64,000 nt of DNA from Komarekiella delphini-convector SJRDD-AB1. GTDB taxonomy: Bacteria; Cyanobacteriota; Cyanobacteriia; Cyanobacteriales; Nostocaceae. This document shows positions 8,041 to 16,117 of this stretch, piece by piece. A program made the position numbers and the translations under genes. Where the stretch lies: positions 427,324 through 491,323 of the forward strand of contig NZ_VJXY01000001.1 of the NCBI RefSeq assembly GCF_014831675.1, in the 5' to 3' direction. The stretch's first letter is position 1. The number at the start of each line of letters is the position of its first letter. The notes beneath the pieces were generated by a model, which was not told where the DNA came from, made no database searches, and saw nothing but the letters and a program-made list of their open reading frames with translations.

Positions 8041-8922
8041 ATGACAACTCCACAAGCAGTTACAACAACTCCAGGACGAACAGGGAAAACCAAGTTTTCT
8101 TTTAAAAAAATCTTGCTGCTAATAGCAATTATATTAGTAATGTTATTCAGCCTAACGCCAGCTCTATGGCAATTGCTGACCTCGTTTAAAGTTAACGAAG
8201 ATATTGCAGCTGTTCCTACTGTCTATTTCCCCACACGATTCACTTTCAATCACTACATTGAGTTATTCACCCGTCGTCCATTCTGGCGCTATATCTTCAA
8301 CAGTGCCTTTGTGTCGATTACTTCTACAGCTTTAGCTTTAGCGATCGGAGCGCCCGCTGCCTATGCCCTTGCACGGTTACGCCCTTGGGGTGAACGAGTT
8401 ATTCTCGCCAGCATTCTAATTGTGACTTTATTTCCGGGAATTCTGTTGTTTTTGGGACTGTTAGAAATTATCCAAGCACTCAGACTGGGCAACAACTATC
8501 TGGCGCTGATTATACCCTACACTGCCATCAATTTGCCGCTGACAATTCTAGTACTCAGAAGCTTTTTCCAGCAATTACCTAAAGATTTAGAAGATTCTGC
8601 TAGGGTCGATGGCTACAACACCTTTCAACTCCTGTGGCAAATCGTGCTGCCCATGACTCTTCCCGCCTTAGTGACTACTGGAATTCTCACCTTTATTTTT
8701 GCCTGGAACGAGTTTATCTTTGCTTTGACGTTTATGACCCGTGAAGAGTTGAAGACGATTCCCGTTGCTGCTGCTCAATTGGGTGGTGCGACAGTATTTG
8801 AAATTCCCTATGGTGCGATCGCTGCTGCTACTGTTGTGGGGACGTTACCTCTGGTTTTACTAGTTTTGTTTTTCCAGCGCCGGATTGTCCAAGGTCTTAC
8901 CGCTGGTGCTGTCAAAGGATGA
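8041..8922 (+). CDS. Sugar ABC transporter permease, MalG-like
   Basis: This 293-residue partner permease carries the EAA-loop sequence LEDSARVDGYNTFQLLWQIV (about residues 182-201) and a final segment FFQRRIVQGLTAGAVKG, typical of MalG/CUT1 permeases. The first 25 residues are a hydrophilic Thr/Lys-rich cytoplasmic tail before the first helix (KILLLIAIILVMLFSLTPAL). It starts 4 bp after the first permease and is followed, across 114 bp of purine-rich and TGACCACTGACC-type repeats, by the ATPase gene. The gene order of binding protein, permease, permease and ATPase makes a complete importer. Confidence 0.9.
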   Translation: MTTPQAVTTTPGRTGKTKFSFKKILLLIAIILVMLFSLTPALWQLLTSFKVNEDIAAVPTVYFPTRFTFNHYIELFTRRPFWRYIFNSAFVSITSTALALAIGAPAAYALARLRPWGERVILASILIVTLFPGILLFLGLLEIIQALRLGNNYLALIIPYTAINLPLTILVLRSFFQQLPKDLEDSARVDGYNTFQLLWQIVLPMTLPALVTTGILTFIFAWNEFIFALTFMTREELKTIPVAAAQLGGATVFEIPYGAIAAATVVGTLPLVLLVLFFQRRIVQGLTAGAVKG

Positions 8923-9036
8923 GGGAGCAGGGGAGGCAGGGGGAGCAGAGCGAGAGAAATTACAACTGACTCCTGACCATTGACCACTGACCATTGACCA
9001 CTGACCACTGACAACTGACCACTGACAATTAGAAAA

Positions 9037-10137
9037 ATGGCTAAACTTGAACTCAAAAACTTGAATAAAACCTATACTTCCAAAATCGTCCCTGTCAAAG
9101 ACGTTAGCTTAACAGTAGATAACGATGAGTTTCTCACTTTACTGGGCCCTTCTGGCTGTGGCAAATCCACCGTCCTACGCATGATTGCGGGTCTTGAAGA
9201 ACCTACTCGCGGTCAGATTAAGATTGGGGATGTGGATGTCACCTATAAGCCAGCAGGCGATCGCAACATTGCGATGGTATTTCAAAGCTATGCACTCTAT
9301 CCCCACATGACAGTGTACGAAAATCTCGCTTCTGGACTCAAGCTAAGAAAAGTACCACCAACAGAAATTAAACAGCGAGTAGCAGAAGTAGCAGAAGTTT
9401 TAGGATTAGCAGAGTTAATGAACCGCAAGCCTGGTCAAATGTCTGGAGGTCAACGCCAGCGTGTTGCAGTCGGTCGCGCCTTAGTACGTAATGCCAATGT
9501 GTACCTGCTAGATGAACCGTTAAGTAACTTGGATGCCCTGTTGCGGGAACGAGTCAGAGCCGACCTCAAGCAAATTTTTGCAGATCAAAAAGTCCCAGTG
9601 GTTTATGTTACCCATGACCAAACAGAAGCAATGACACTCTCCACAAAAGTAGCTTTGCTCAACGATGGCTATGTCCAGCAACTAGACCCGCCCGAACTCA
9701 TCTATAACCATCCAGCAAATTTATTCGTGGCTGGATTTGTTGGTAGTCCTCAGATGAATTTGCTGACTCTGCCTTGTAAAGGACGATACGCAATACTAGG
9801 TAACTTCCAAGTTCCTCTGCCAAATATACCAACTGTACCACCCCAGATTGTGCTAGGTATCCGCCCAGAAAACGTTCGCGTTGCCCAACCAGGCGATACC
9901 CAAACTATCCAAGGGCAAGTGTATCTAGTAGAAAACTTGGGTATGCACTATTTGGTCAGTGTCAGGGTTGAGAGTTCACAAACTGAAGCGATTATAGTAC
10001 GTGCTTTGTTGCCAACAGACCAAAATTGGAGTAGCAAAAATATTACACTGACATTGCCCTCTGAAGATATTCACTGGTTTGATGTTCAATCTGGCCATGC
10101 TCTTGTCAGGAGGCAAATGTTAGGTGCGAGGGGCTAG
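9037..10137 (+). CDS. Sugar ABC transporter ATP-binding protein, MalK/UgpC-like
   Basis: This 366-residue ATPase has Walker A GPSGCGKST, Q-loop VFQSYALYPHMT, signature MSGGQRQR, Walker B VYLLDEPLSNLD and switch His in YVTHDQTEAMT, all intact. Beyond residue about 235 a C-terminal OB/TOBE regulatory domain (IVLGIRPENVRV, then VYLVENLGMHYLVSV) places it in the MalK group that can serve several CUT1 permeases. It energises uptake by the upstream permeases. In other filamentous cyanobacteria one such ATPase is known to serve multiple glucoside transporters, but here it is linked to its own. The annotation is firm; the transported sugar is not known. Confidence 0.93.
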   Translation: MAKLELKNLNKTYTSKIVPVKDVSLTVDNDEFLTLLGPSGCGKSTVLRMIAGLEEPTRGQIKIGDVDVTYKPAGDRNIAMVFQSYALYPHMTVYENLASGLKLRKVPPTEIKQRVAEVAEVLGLAELMNRKPGQMSGGQRQRVAVGRALVRNANVYLLDEPLSNLDALLRERVRADLKQIFADQKVPVVYVTHDQTEAMTLSTKVALLNDGYVQQLDPPELIYNHPANLFVAGFVGSPQMNLLTLPCKGRYAILGNFQVPLPNIPTVPPQIVLGIRPENVRVAQPGDTQTIQGQVYLVENLGMHYLVSVRVESSQTEAIIVRALLPTDQNWSSKNITLTLPSEDIHWFDVQSGHALVRRQMLGARG

Positions 10138-10205
10138 TACTACAGTTATAGAGAATCTTGGAAATCTCGCTCAGCTATCTAGATTGCAGCGATAAAATTC
10201 ATACC

Positions 10206-10370
10206 TTAATAATCATTGTCAGCAACACAAATCCCTTTACATTTAATACCGTTCGTAGCGGTGCGTTGACAATGAGAACATAAAACTTTTTCGTTTTCTG
10301 TTTCTTGATTTATCTTTATACTGGTGCTTGCCGTAAGAAAGTCGTTTTCGGTCTGGAGTTTTACAGTCAT
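10206..10370 (-). CDS. Small four-cysteine (zinc-ribbon-like) protein
   Basis: A 54-codon gene begins with ATG at 10370 and ends with TAA at 10206. The N-terminal half is polar (MTVKLQTENDFLTAS). The C-terminal half has two Cys pairs, CSHC and CKGIC, separated by ten residues (the second pair is spaced three apart), as in small zinc ribbons. The codon pattern is regular and the Cys spacing is unlikely by chance, so I call it a gene. No strong Shine-Dalgarno is seen. The function is unknown; metal or nucleic-acid binding is the usual role of such folds. The rest of the 10138-10680 gap holds nothing I can identify. Confidence 0.6.
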   Translation of the reverse strand: MTVKLQTENDFLTASTSIKINQETENEKVLCSHCQRTATNGIKCKGICVADNDY

Positions 10371-10680
10371 AAGAATAGAGGATTTCTTGTGGTTTATATT
10401 AGACTAGTCATAAAGATAGCGATTATCGGTAAGGCACGATCTCATAACTCCATTGCACACCAAATGTATTGAGTCTCTTCGTTATATCTATGATATAAAG
10501 CAACATTACAGTATATACAAAATATAGCTAATTATCACGGAGATGAATTGGCTCCAAAGTGTAACTTCTGCTGATTATCATCGTTTCTTTGTTGAATTAA
10601 CTTTTGATTTCCGAAATATTTACCAAGATAGAAAGTGCAAATTTAGATAAAATTTTGATATAATAAATTATTGAATGTCT

Positions 10681-10752
<72 letters not shown>

Positions 10753-10760
10753 TTAGATAA

Positions 10761-10780
10761 CTAGGAAACCTAGCGGTTTT
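10761..10780 (+). terminator. Possible terminator after tRNA-Cys
   Basis: A short stem CTAGG/CCTAG with a three-base loop is followed by CGG and four T residues, starting 9 bp after the tRNA 3' end. The short stem makes this a weak candidate. Confidence 0.35.
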
Positions 10781-11025
10781 ACTACCATAAACCTTGACTT
10801 TGACTATTGGCTTGGCTATTCCTCTAAGGGAGATAGAGGTTATAGGGTAGCCAAGATGGTTAGTACTGGTCAGGAGGTTAGACAGTCTAAAGGTCATGTA
10901 TGAGTTGAGGAGTACAAGGGCAAGCTAAGGCTGAGGTTGCCTAGAATGGCTAGGCGCTGTAAGGGGTTTGGGAGCCAATGCTGAGCAACATGCGCGGTTG
11001 ATGCTATTGCTTGCCTATACCTGGC

Positions 11026-11265
11026 CTAGACCTGGGTTCTTATGGGTTCTCCATAGATAGTCCTATAGGTATCTAATGCCGCTATAACATCTGCATTAGT
11101 ACTCAATGGGGCAGACAGTTCTATAACTGAGTTTTTGGTTATGGGTTGAACCATTTTGACTGCTTGACCAACGGCCTCAGCAATGCCTAAATTAGTAGTT
11201 ACCAGGTACTTGTAACCATCTATTCTTACTATCTGGTAGTTCATCTGGGAAACTCTTACAGACAT
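11026..11265 (-). CDS. Hypothetical 79-residue protein in the tRNA-Cys island
   Basis: A small soluble ORF begins MSVRVSQMNYQIVRIDGYKY, continues with VTTNLGIAEAVGQAVKMVQP and ends in ALDTYRTIYGEPIRTQV. It reads like a real small alpha/beta protein, but I do not recognise a family. It is the only plausible gene in the 660-bp stretch between the intact tRNA-Cys and its degenerate copy. That stretch lacks HIP1 sites and has many CTAG and CCTA words, unlike most of the window. An origin with a small integrated element is possible. An overlapping frame at 11192-11467 is judged a shadow. The translation start could also be the Met at residue 8. Confidence 0.5.
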   Translation of the reverse strand: MSVRVSQMNYQIVRIDGYKYLVTTNLGIAEAVGQAVKMVQPITKNSVIELSAPLSTNADVIAALDTYRTIYGEPIRTQV

Positions 11266-11413
11266 ACTTCCTTACCCTAGCAGAGACAAAGTAGATATAG
11301 GAGACAGCAAGACAGCAAGAGGTACAGATGAGATAGACTAAACAGACATTCAGACTCTCAGAAAAGCTAGCTAAACAGTTCCATCTGAAGGTGGTAGAGA
11401 GAGAGGAGAGTAT

Positions 11414-11482
11414 GGCAGCAGTACTAAGACAGGCTGTAGAGGTATAAACCTCTACTCCCCGATTCAAATCCGGGTTCCGCCT
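11414..11482 (+). pseudogene. Degenerate tRNA-Cys copy
   Basis: From GGCAGCA at 11414 to the end of the TTCCGCC-T tail at 11482, the sequence aligns along its length with tRNA-Cys at 10681-10752. The match is best in the 3' half, where the TTCAAATCCGGG of the T-arm is identical. The anticodon loop has lost three bases (stem GAGGT/ACCTC with a four-base loop ATAA), the acceptor stem has mismatches and the T-stem has an A-C clash. It therefore cannot work as a normal tRNA. It marks either an old duplication or the far end of an element that integrated at tRNA-Cys. Confidence 0.75.
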
Positions 11483-11631
11483 TAAAGATTCCAGCCTTTT
11501 GGGACTTTCAAAATCAGTTCAATAGGCATACTGGATAGTCAAATGTAGACGAGGAGAGAGGGCGATTGGAAGAATCGAGAAATTATTCTTTTCTTCCATT
11601 TCTCACTCCCTACTCTATTGCCGACTTATCC

Positions 11632-12357
11632 TTAAATATGAATTCCACATTCAGTTTTATTACTTCCCCGCCAGCGTCCGGCGCGTTCGTCTTCGCCTTG
11701 ACCTACTTTGGTGGTAATAGGTTCATCCCCAATGCTCGGATAACCTTGGTCGTGCAGAGGGTTATAGATCACTTTGTGTTCAGCCACGTAAACCCAGCTA
11801 TCTTGGCGTGTCCAGGTGGCAATAGGATTTACTTTCAGCCGACCTTGGTTGTCTAATTCAAATATGGGCATGTTAGCACGGGTTACTGCTTGGTCACGGC
11901 GGCGTCCGGTGATCCAAGCGACTGTATTTAGTTCGTCTAAACTACGTTGCAGAGGTTCAATTTTCGTAATGTGGTGGAATTGGGCGATATCTCTGTCCCA
12001 AAGTGCTTCGCCATATTTGGCGGTAAAGGCTTCGCGGGTGTCTACATCTGGGGTTTTGTATGTTTGCAGATCTAGGTTATAGATTTGTTTGGCTTTGGCA
12101 ACTAGTTCTAGGCTTTCACGGAAGTGGTGCAAGGTGTCGAGAAATATCACAGGAACCGGATGCTTAAGTTCACTGTAAAGAATATGTGTAATTACCATAT
12201 CATCCACGTTAAAGGCGCTAGTTTGCACTAGTCCTGTTGGGATATTCTCTATAGACCATGCCAAAATTTCTTTTGGAGTGGCAGTTTCAAATTGCTGATT
12301 TAATTGCTCTAGGTCAAAAGTGCTCGTTTGATTTTGAGATGCCGTGAAAGCTGTCAT
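11632..12357 (-). CDS. cysH: Phosphoadenylyl-sulfate (PAPS) reductase
   Basis: This 241-residue cytosolic reductase of assimilatory sulfate reduction makes sulfite from PAPS (or APS) using thioredoxin. The PP-loop-like region shows LVQTSAFNVDDMVITHIL, then VIFLDTLHHFRES and WITGRRRDQAVTR. The C-terminus ends in ECGIHI, carrying the catalytic Cys237. The extra CC/CxxC pairs that bind the iron-sulfur cluster in APS-type enzymes are absent, so it belongs to the PAPS-using class. It stands alone with no cys neighbours. The AT-rich leader upstream shows no regulatory site that I can name. Confidence 0.95.
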   Translation of the reverse strand: MTAFTASQNQTSTFDLEQLNQQFETATPKEILAWSIENIPTGLVQTSAFNVDDMVITHILYSELKHPVPVIFLDTLHHFRESLELVAKAKQIYNLDLQTYKTPDVDTREAFTAKYGEALWDRDIAQFHHITKIEPLQRSLDELNTVAWITGRRRDQAVTRANMPIFELDNQGRLKVNPIATWTRQDSWVYVAEHKVIYNPLHDQGYPSIGDEPITTKVGQGEDERAGRWRGSNKTECGIHI

Positions 12358-12446
12358 AGTAATTTTTTGTTCAAATATCTACCTTGATTAATGTAAATTT
12401 TACACTACAAAAGGCGCATAATCCGCTCGGAGATTAGGTAATTAGG

Positions 12447-12629
12447 ATGTTCGGCGATCGCTACATTATAGAGCATGGAGCATCGGTCATTGTCCGATTT
12501 TTTATGCTCAGTACAATTGGCCAGGAAGTAAAAATCATAGTATTTACTAAGAAACTTTACAGGATTTTAAGTTTTGCTGTGTTTTTATGGATATTTATAC
12601 TGGTATTGATATGGTTAAGAGAACCTTAA
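12447..12629 (+). CDS. Small hypothetical membrane protein
   Basis: A 60-residue ORF has one C-terminal hydrophobic helix, ILSFAVFLWIFILVLIWL (about residues 40-57), before the polar end REP. The N-terminal part has mixed composition and begins within a HIP1 site, so the true start may be an internal Met, for example residue 20 (MLSTIGQEVKI). It is followed 19 bp later by another tiny membrane peptide gene and then a terminator. The arrangement resembles small subunit genes of photosynthetic or NDH complexes, but I see no family match. Existence is moderately likely. Confidence 0.45.
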   Translation: MFGDRYIIEHGASVIVRFFMLSTIGQEVKIIVFTKKLYRILSFAVFLWIFILVLIWLREP

Positions 12630-12648
12630 TAAAAAGGATTTTACTTAA

Positions 12649-12738
12649 ATGAACAATACATTAAGCCAATCTTTAACTATGGGCGTTTTGATTATGTTAA
12701 CTAGCGTTAGCATTATTGCAATCATGAACGTGTTCTAA
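12649..12738 (+). CDS. 29-residue membrane peptide
   Basis: An ATG at 12649, preceded at a good distance by AAAAAGGA, opens a 29-codon frame: a short polar N-terminus (MNNTLSQSLT), a single hydrophobic helix (MGVLIMLTSVSIIAIM) and a three-residue tail NVF. A clear rho-independent terminator follows 40 bp later. The ribosome binding site, transmembrane helix and terminator together support a real gene. Cyanobacteria make many single-helix subunits of this size for photosystems, cytochrome b6f and NDH-1, but this sequence does not match one I know. Confidence 0.55.
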   Translation: MNNTLSQSLTMGVLIMLTSVSIIAIMNVF

Positions 12739-12777
12739 AATAAATAAAACTGAGAATTTTAGCAAAAAACTTTACAT

Positions 12778-12806
12778 AACCCTGCTCAAAACTGAGTAGG
12801 GTTTTT
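12778..12806 (+). terminator. Rho-independent terminator
   Basis: The stem AACCCTGCTC (12778-12787) pairs with GAGTAGGGTT (12794-12803) with one mismatch and a six-base loop, and T residues follow to 12806. It ends the unit containing the small membrane peptide at 12649. Confidence 0.85.
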
Positions 12807-12868
12807 ACATTTTGTGTCTAAAGTAATCAAAGATGTGTTGGCATAGCCCACCGTAGGCATCGCAGACG

Positions 12869-13219
12869 TTAGCTTTGGTCTGGAGAGATAATTTCAATAG
12901 CTAAATCTGGAGGTATGGGACAAGCTTCATCGGCGATTACATCATTATTAAGCCGAGAGTAGGAGATATAAAGTAAGTCTGGTACTGGTACCCAGTCCCG
13001 ACCCTTACGTTTTAAAGTAATTGCCCACTCGATACCAACCTCACCGCGATTTTGTACCTACTGGGTTAAAAGTATGTAAATTATGCCTGTTAGTCTAGAG
13101 TGGAATCTTTTTGCTTGTATTTTAGGTTTTGCTTCGCCATCAACTAATTCGTAGGTGATATCCCATTCCGGTAGTGCGAGGAATTCTTGTAGTGTGATTT
13201 GAGATTTGACTTAAGTCAT
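12869..13219 (-). pseudogene. Uma2 family (DUF820) endonuclease pseudogene
   Basis: Reading leftward from ATG at 13219, one frame gives recognisable Uma2 sequence over 117 codons: SQITLQEFLALPEWDITYEL near the start, then RGEVGIEWAITLKRKGRDWV, PVPDLLYISYSRL and PDLAIEIISPDQS. It is broken by TAA at the third codon and TAG in the middle (after IIYILLTQ), and it stops just where the catalytic region normally continues. It is therefore dead and 3'-truncated. Two intact relatives occur at 22965 and 24363. The remaining DNA up to 13483 holds a few short repeats only. Confidence 0.8.
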
Positions 13220-13483
13220 AACAAGCATGTCTCCTTGGCGATGACTCTATTTTGATTAAGATTACAGCATTTTTCAAATAATTAGACCATAAATCGTAGC
13301 TAGTAGGGTGGGCATTGGCGACAAAAGGCTATGTGATGGACTTGAGATATTAGTGGCAATGCCCACCTTACAGAAAACCTGACTTATCTACACAGAAAAA
13401 ACAGCTATTCATTTTATGCTTATCATGGCTTGTAAAGACGTGTATAGATCTCGTCTTTTTGACATAGATAAAAGTAGAAACGA

Positions 13484-13795
13484 ATGCGATTAATTTTATA
13501 CAGTAAACCTGGATGCCATTTGTGTGAGGGTTTGCAGGAAAAGTTAGAACAAATTCAAAATCTCAGTTTTGAGTTGGAAATTCGGGATATTACGACTCGT
13601 GAAGATTGGTTCGCTGCGTATCAGTATGAAGTGCCGGTACTTTATTTATCGAACCGCCATCGCGCAGCGTCTCGCACAGAAGACGCCAAGGGCGCGGAGG
13701 AAAAAAAGTTGATTGAGGAACCTTTGCCGCGTCCTTCTCCGCGTGCTAGTGTGCAGCAGTTGGAGCAAATGTTGCGTAAGTATTTATCCAATTAG
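13484..13795 (+). CDS. Glutaredoxin-like protein with in-frame repeat insertion
   Basis: This 103-residue thioredoxin-fold protein of the glutaredoxin 2-like family begins MRLILYSKPGCHLCEGLQEK. The redox pair is Cys11 and Cys14, and the cis-Pro region is YEVPVLYL. Directly after it, about residues 57-75 (NRHRAASRTEDAKGAEEKK) are encoded by a copy of a dispersed intergenic repeat (13656-13705, compare 1152-1187). The frame then returns to a normal C-terminus (PSPRASVQQLEQMLRKYL). The insertion sits in a loop and keeps the frame, so the protein may still fold. It is followed by murE 53 bp downstream and may be co-transcribed with it. Confidence 0.8.
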   Translation: MRLILYSKPGCHLCEGLQEKLEQIQNLSFELEIRDITTREDWFAAYQYEVPVLYLSNRHRAASRTEDAKGAEEKKLIEEPLPRPSPRASVQQLEQMLRKYLSN

Positions 13796-13848
13796 AAAAA
13801 AAATAATGCAGAATAAGCGCAATAGAAATGTGTGACGAGGTTCACAAG

Positions 13849-15348
13849 ATGAAATTGCGGGAATTACTTGCAGCGGTAGACAGTGTTGAGCAATTGACTA
13901 ACCATCCTGCTTTGGAGGATGTGGAAGTTAAGGGTTTGAAGACGAATTCTCATGCTTGCAGTGTGGGAGATTTGTTTATTGGGATGCCAGGAACGCGGGT
14001 AGATGGTGGAGAATTTTGGCCAAGTGCGATCGCATCCGGTGCGGTGGCGGCGATTATCTCTCCCGAAGCTGTCCAAAAAAGTCCTCCCACGGCTGAAGCT
14101 TTGGTCATTAGTGCTACGGACATGACTAAAGCTTGTGGCCAGATAGCTAGCGCTTTTTACGGTTATCCAGGGCAAAAACTCAAGCTGGTAGGTGTAACTG
14201 GTACTAATGGCAAAACTACAACCACTCACTTAATTGAATTTCTGCTCACCAAAGCCAATTTATCTACGGCTTTGATGGGAACTCTCTACACTCGTTGGGC
14301 TGGTTTTGAGCAGACTGCTATTCACACTACGCCGTTTGCGGTGGAATTACAACAGCAGTTAGCGGAAGCTGTAAATGCTGGTTGTGAGTTTGGAGTAATG
14401 GAAGTTAGTTCTCACGCTTTAGCGCAAGGTCGAGTTTTGGGTTGTCAGTTTGAGGTGGGGGTGTTTAGCAATCTCACTCAAGACCATCTAGACTATCACA
14501 GCGATATGGAAGATTATTTTGCTGCCAAAGCGCTGTTGTTTAGTCCTAATTATCTCAAGGGACGGGCGATTATTAACGCTGATGACACCTACGGTAAGCG
14601 ATTAATTGCATCGTTGAATTCAGATCGGTGGAGTTATAGTGTCAACGACAATAGTGCTGATTTGTGGATGAGTGATTTAAATTACGAGCCAAATGGTGTT
14701 AGTGGAATGTTGCATACACCAAAGGGTAATGTGGCTTTTCGTTCTCCCTTGGTTGGACAATACAATTTAGAAAATCTGTTGGCAGCGGTAGGAGCAGTTT
14801 TACATTTAGGGCTAGATTTAGAGTTAATCGTATCTGTGATACCTGAGTTTGCAGGAGTTCCCGGACGGATGGAACGAGTGCAAATTATTCCTGAGCAAGA
14901 TATTAGTGTGATTGTAGATTATGCCCACACGCCTGATAGTTTAGAAAATCTACTCAAAGCCGCACGTCCGTTTATACCTGGGAAGATGATTTGCGTGTTT
15001 GGCTGTGGCGGCGATCGCGATCGCACTAAACGCCCAAAAATGGGTAAAATCGCCGCTTACTTAGCTGATGTTGCAGTAGTGACATCGGATAATCCCCGCA
15101 CTGAAGACCCAGAAAGAATTTTACAAGATATTTTGGCGGGAATTCCTGAGACAGTAAAGCCTATTGTGAATGGCGATCGCGCTACTGCCATTCGCACCGC
15201 TATTTTACAAGCACAACCCGGTGATGGGGTATTGCTCGCTGGTAAAGGTCACGAAGACTATCAAATTCTCGGCACAGAAAAAATCCACTTTGACGACCGA
15301 GAACACGCACGTGATGCCTTACAAGAAAGACTGAAAATACGAGGTTAA
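13849..15348 (+). CDS. murE: UDP-MurNAc-tripeptide synthetase
   Basis: This is UDP-N-acetylmuramoyl-L-alanyl-D-glutamate:meso-diaminopimelate ligase, the Mur ligase that adds the third stem residue of peptidoglycan in the cytosol. The ATP loop GVTGTNGKTTTTHLIEFLL, the central VMEVSSHALAQGRV and the diaminopimelate-selective SDNPRTEDP are all present, as are GCGGDRDRTKRPKMG and the late KGHEDYQ. At 499 residues it is full length. The frame extends to an ATG at 13828, but a GAGG lies at proper distance before the ATG at 13849 (MKLRELLAAV), the usual N-terminus, so I chose that. No other mur or fts gene lies nearby. Confidence 0.96.
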   Translation: MKLRELLAAVDSVEQLTNHPALEDVEVKGLKTNSHACSVGDLFIGMPGTRVDGGEFWPSAIASGAVAAIISPEAVQKSPPTAEALVISATDMTKACGQIASAFYGYPGQKLKLVGVTGTNGKTTTTHLIEFLLTKANLSTALMGTLYTRWAGFEQTAIHTTPFAVELQQQLAEAVNAGCEFGVMEVSSHALAQGRVLGCQFEVGVFSNLTQDHLDYHSDMEDYFAAKALLFSPNYLKGRAIINADDTYGKRLIASLNSDRWSYSVNDNSADLWMSDLNYEPNGVSGMLHTPKGNVAFRSPLVGQYNLENLLAAVGAVLHLGLDLELIVSVIPEFAGVPGRMERVQIIPEQDISVIVDYAHTPDSLENLLKAARPFIPGKMICVFGCGGDRDRTKRPKMGKIAAYLADVAVVTSDNPRTEDPERILQDILAGIPETVKPIVNGDRATAIRTAILQAQPGDGVLLAGKGHEDYQILGTEKIHFDDREHARDALQERLKIRG

Positions 15349-15535
15349 TTACGCGATCGCACGGGATTGGGCACAGGGCATTGGGAAAATGCCAGTCCCC
15401 AATCCCCAGTCAACAGTCCCCAATAAGTAATATCACTGAAAAAATCTTAGTATAATACTTTATTTCGGTGCTTCTACCGTGCCGTAACCGCTCGATTGTG
15501 GCTAGAAATGTGAAAATCTTATAGTTTTAAAGCTT

Positions 15536-15937
15536 ATGTTTTTTAAAATAGGTGGCACGCTGGGAGCGATCGCTATTTTGTCAATTGGTACTGCGGCAAG
15601 TCTCCTTCAGAGAGGCTACGCCAACGCCCAAAATGCGGAAAGATATGTCACCGTGGGGCACGATAAAGGAGGAAACAGCGTCGCTCTGGATACTAAAACT
15701 ATTCATGGTACGACATACAAGCTTTACGGACTTTACGGAGATGGCATATTCGAGACTACATTCTCTGCATCATGTACAGAATCACGGCTTTTTCTAAATC
15801 GCATTGCCATTTACGGAACAGGGGGACAGCTACTTGAAGAGGATAAGGAGAAAGGAGAAATTCCTTTTGTAGCAAGTTCTTCACCAGGTAAAGCAATGCG
15901 AATTGTTTGCCAGAAGATTGGGGCGCGTGGGTGGTAG
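15536..15937 (+). CDS. Hypothetical secreted protein
   Basis: This 133-residue protein has an N-terminal hydrophobic segment (IGGTLGAIAILSIGTAASLL) that looks like a signal peptide, followed by a small beta-rich domain with YVTVGHDKGGNSVALDTK, YKLYGLYGDGIFETTFSAS and a late Cys pair (SCTESR and RIVCQKIG) that could form a disulfide. The segment LQRGYANAQ just after the signal helix is encoded by a short dispersed Nostoc-type repeat (AGAGAGGCTACGCCAACGCC), which may have extended the linker. I do not recognise a family and cannot give a function. It stands alone between murE and the kinase gene. Confidence 0.7.
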   Translation: MFFKIGGTLGAIAILSIGTAASLLQRGYANAQNAERYVTVGHDKGGNSVALDTKTIHGTTYKLYGLYGDGIFETTFSASCTESRLFLNRIAIYGTGGQLLEEDKEKGEIPFVASSSPGKAMRIVCQKIGARGW

Positions 15938-16117
15938 ATTTTGATAATTATTAGCAATTCTAAAACTAGAAGTAGTGAGTCATATAACTTAGATAATTCA
16001 GAATTTATATTTTTTCGGTAGCTTTTTTGTCAAAAATGTACATATAGGGGTGAAAATCGAAGACAGTATTATTTTTTTCTTAATCCTTCTTCGTTTTTCC
16101 TTAATTGTACTTAACTC

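Noticed and set aside
10753-11413. Prophage or integrative element with integrase
   Set aside because: No integrase, excisionase or phage gene is present; only the tRNA copy hints at integration.
11192-11467. 91-codon minus-strand ORF in the tRNA-Cys island
   Set aside because: It overlaps the degenerate tRNA and the more protein-like 79-residue ORF, with low-complexity Ser/Leu composition.
11414-11482. Second functional tRNA
   Set aside because: The anticodon loop has only four bases, and the acceptor and T-stems have mismatches.
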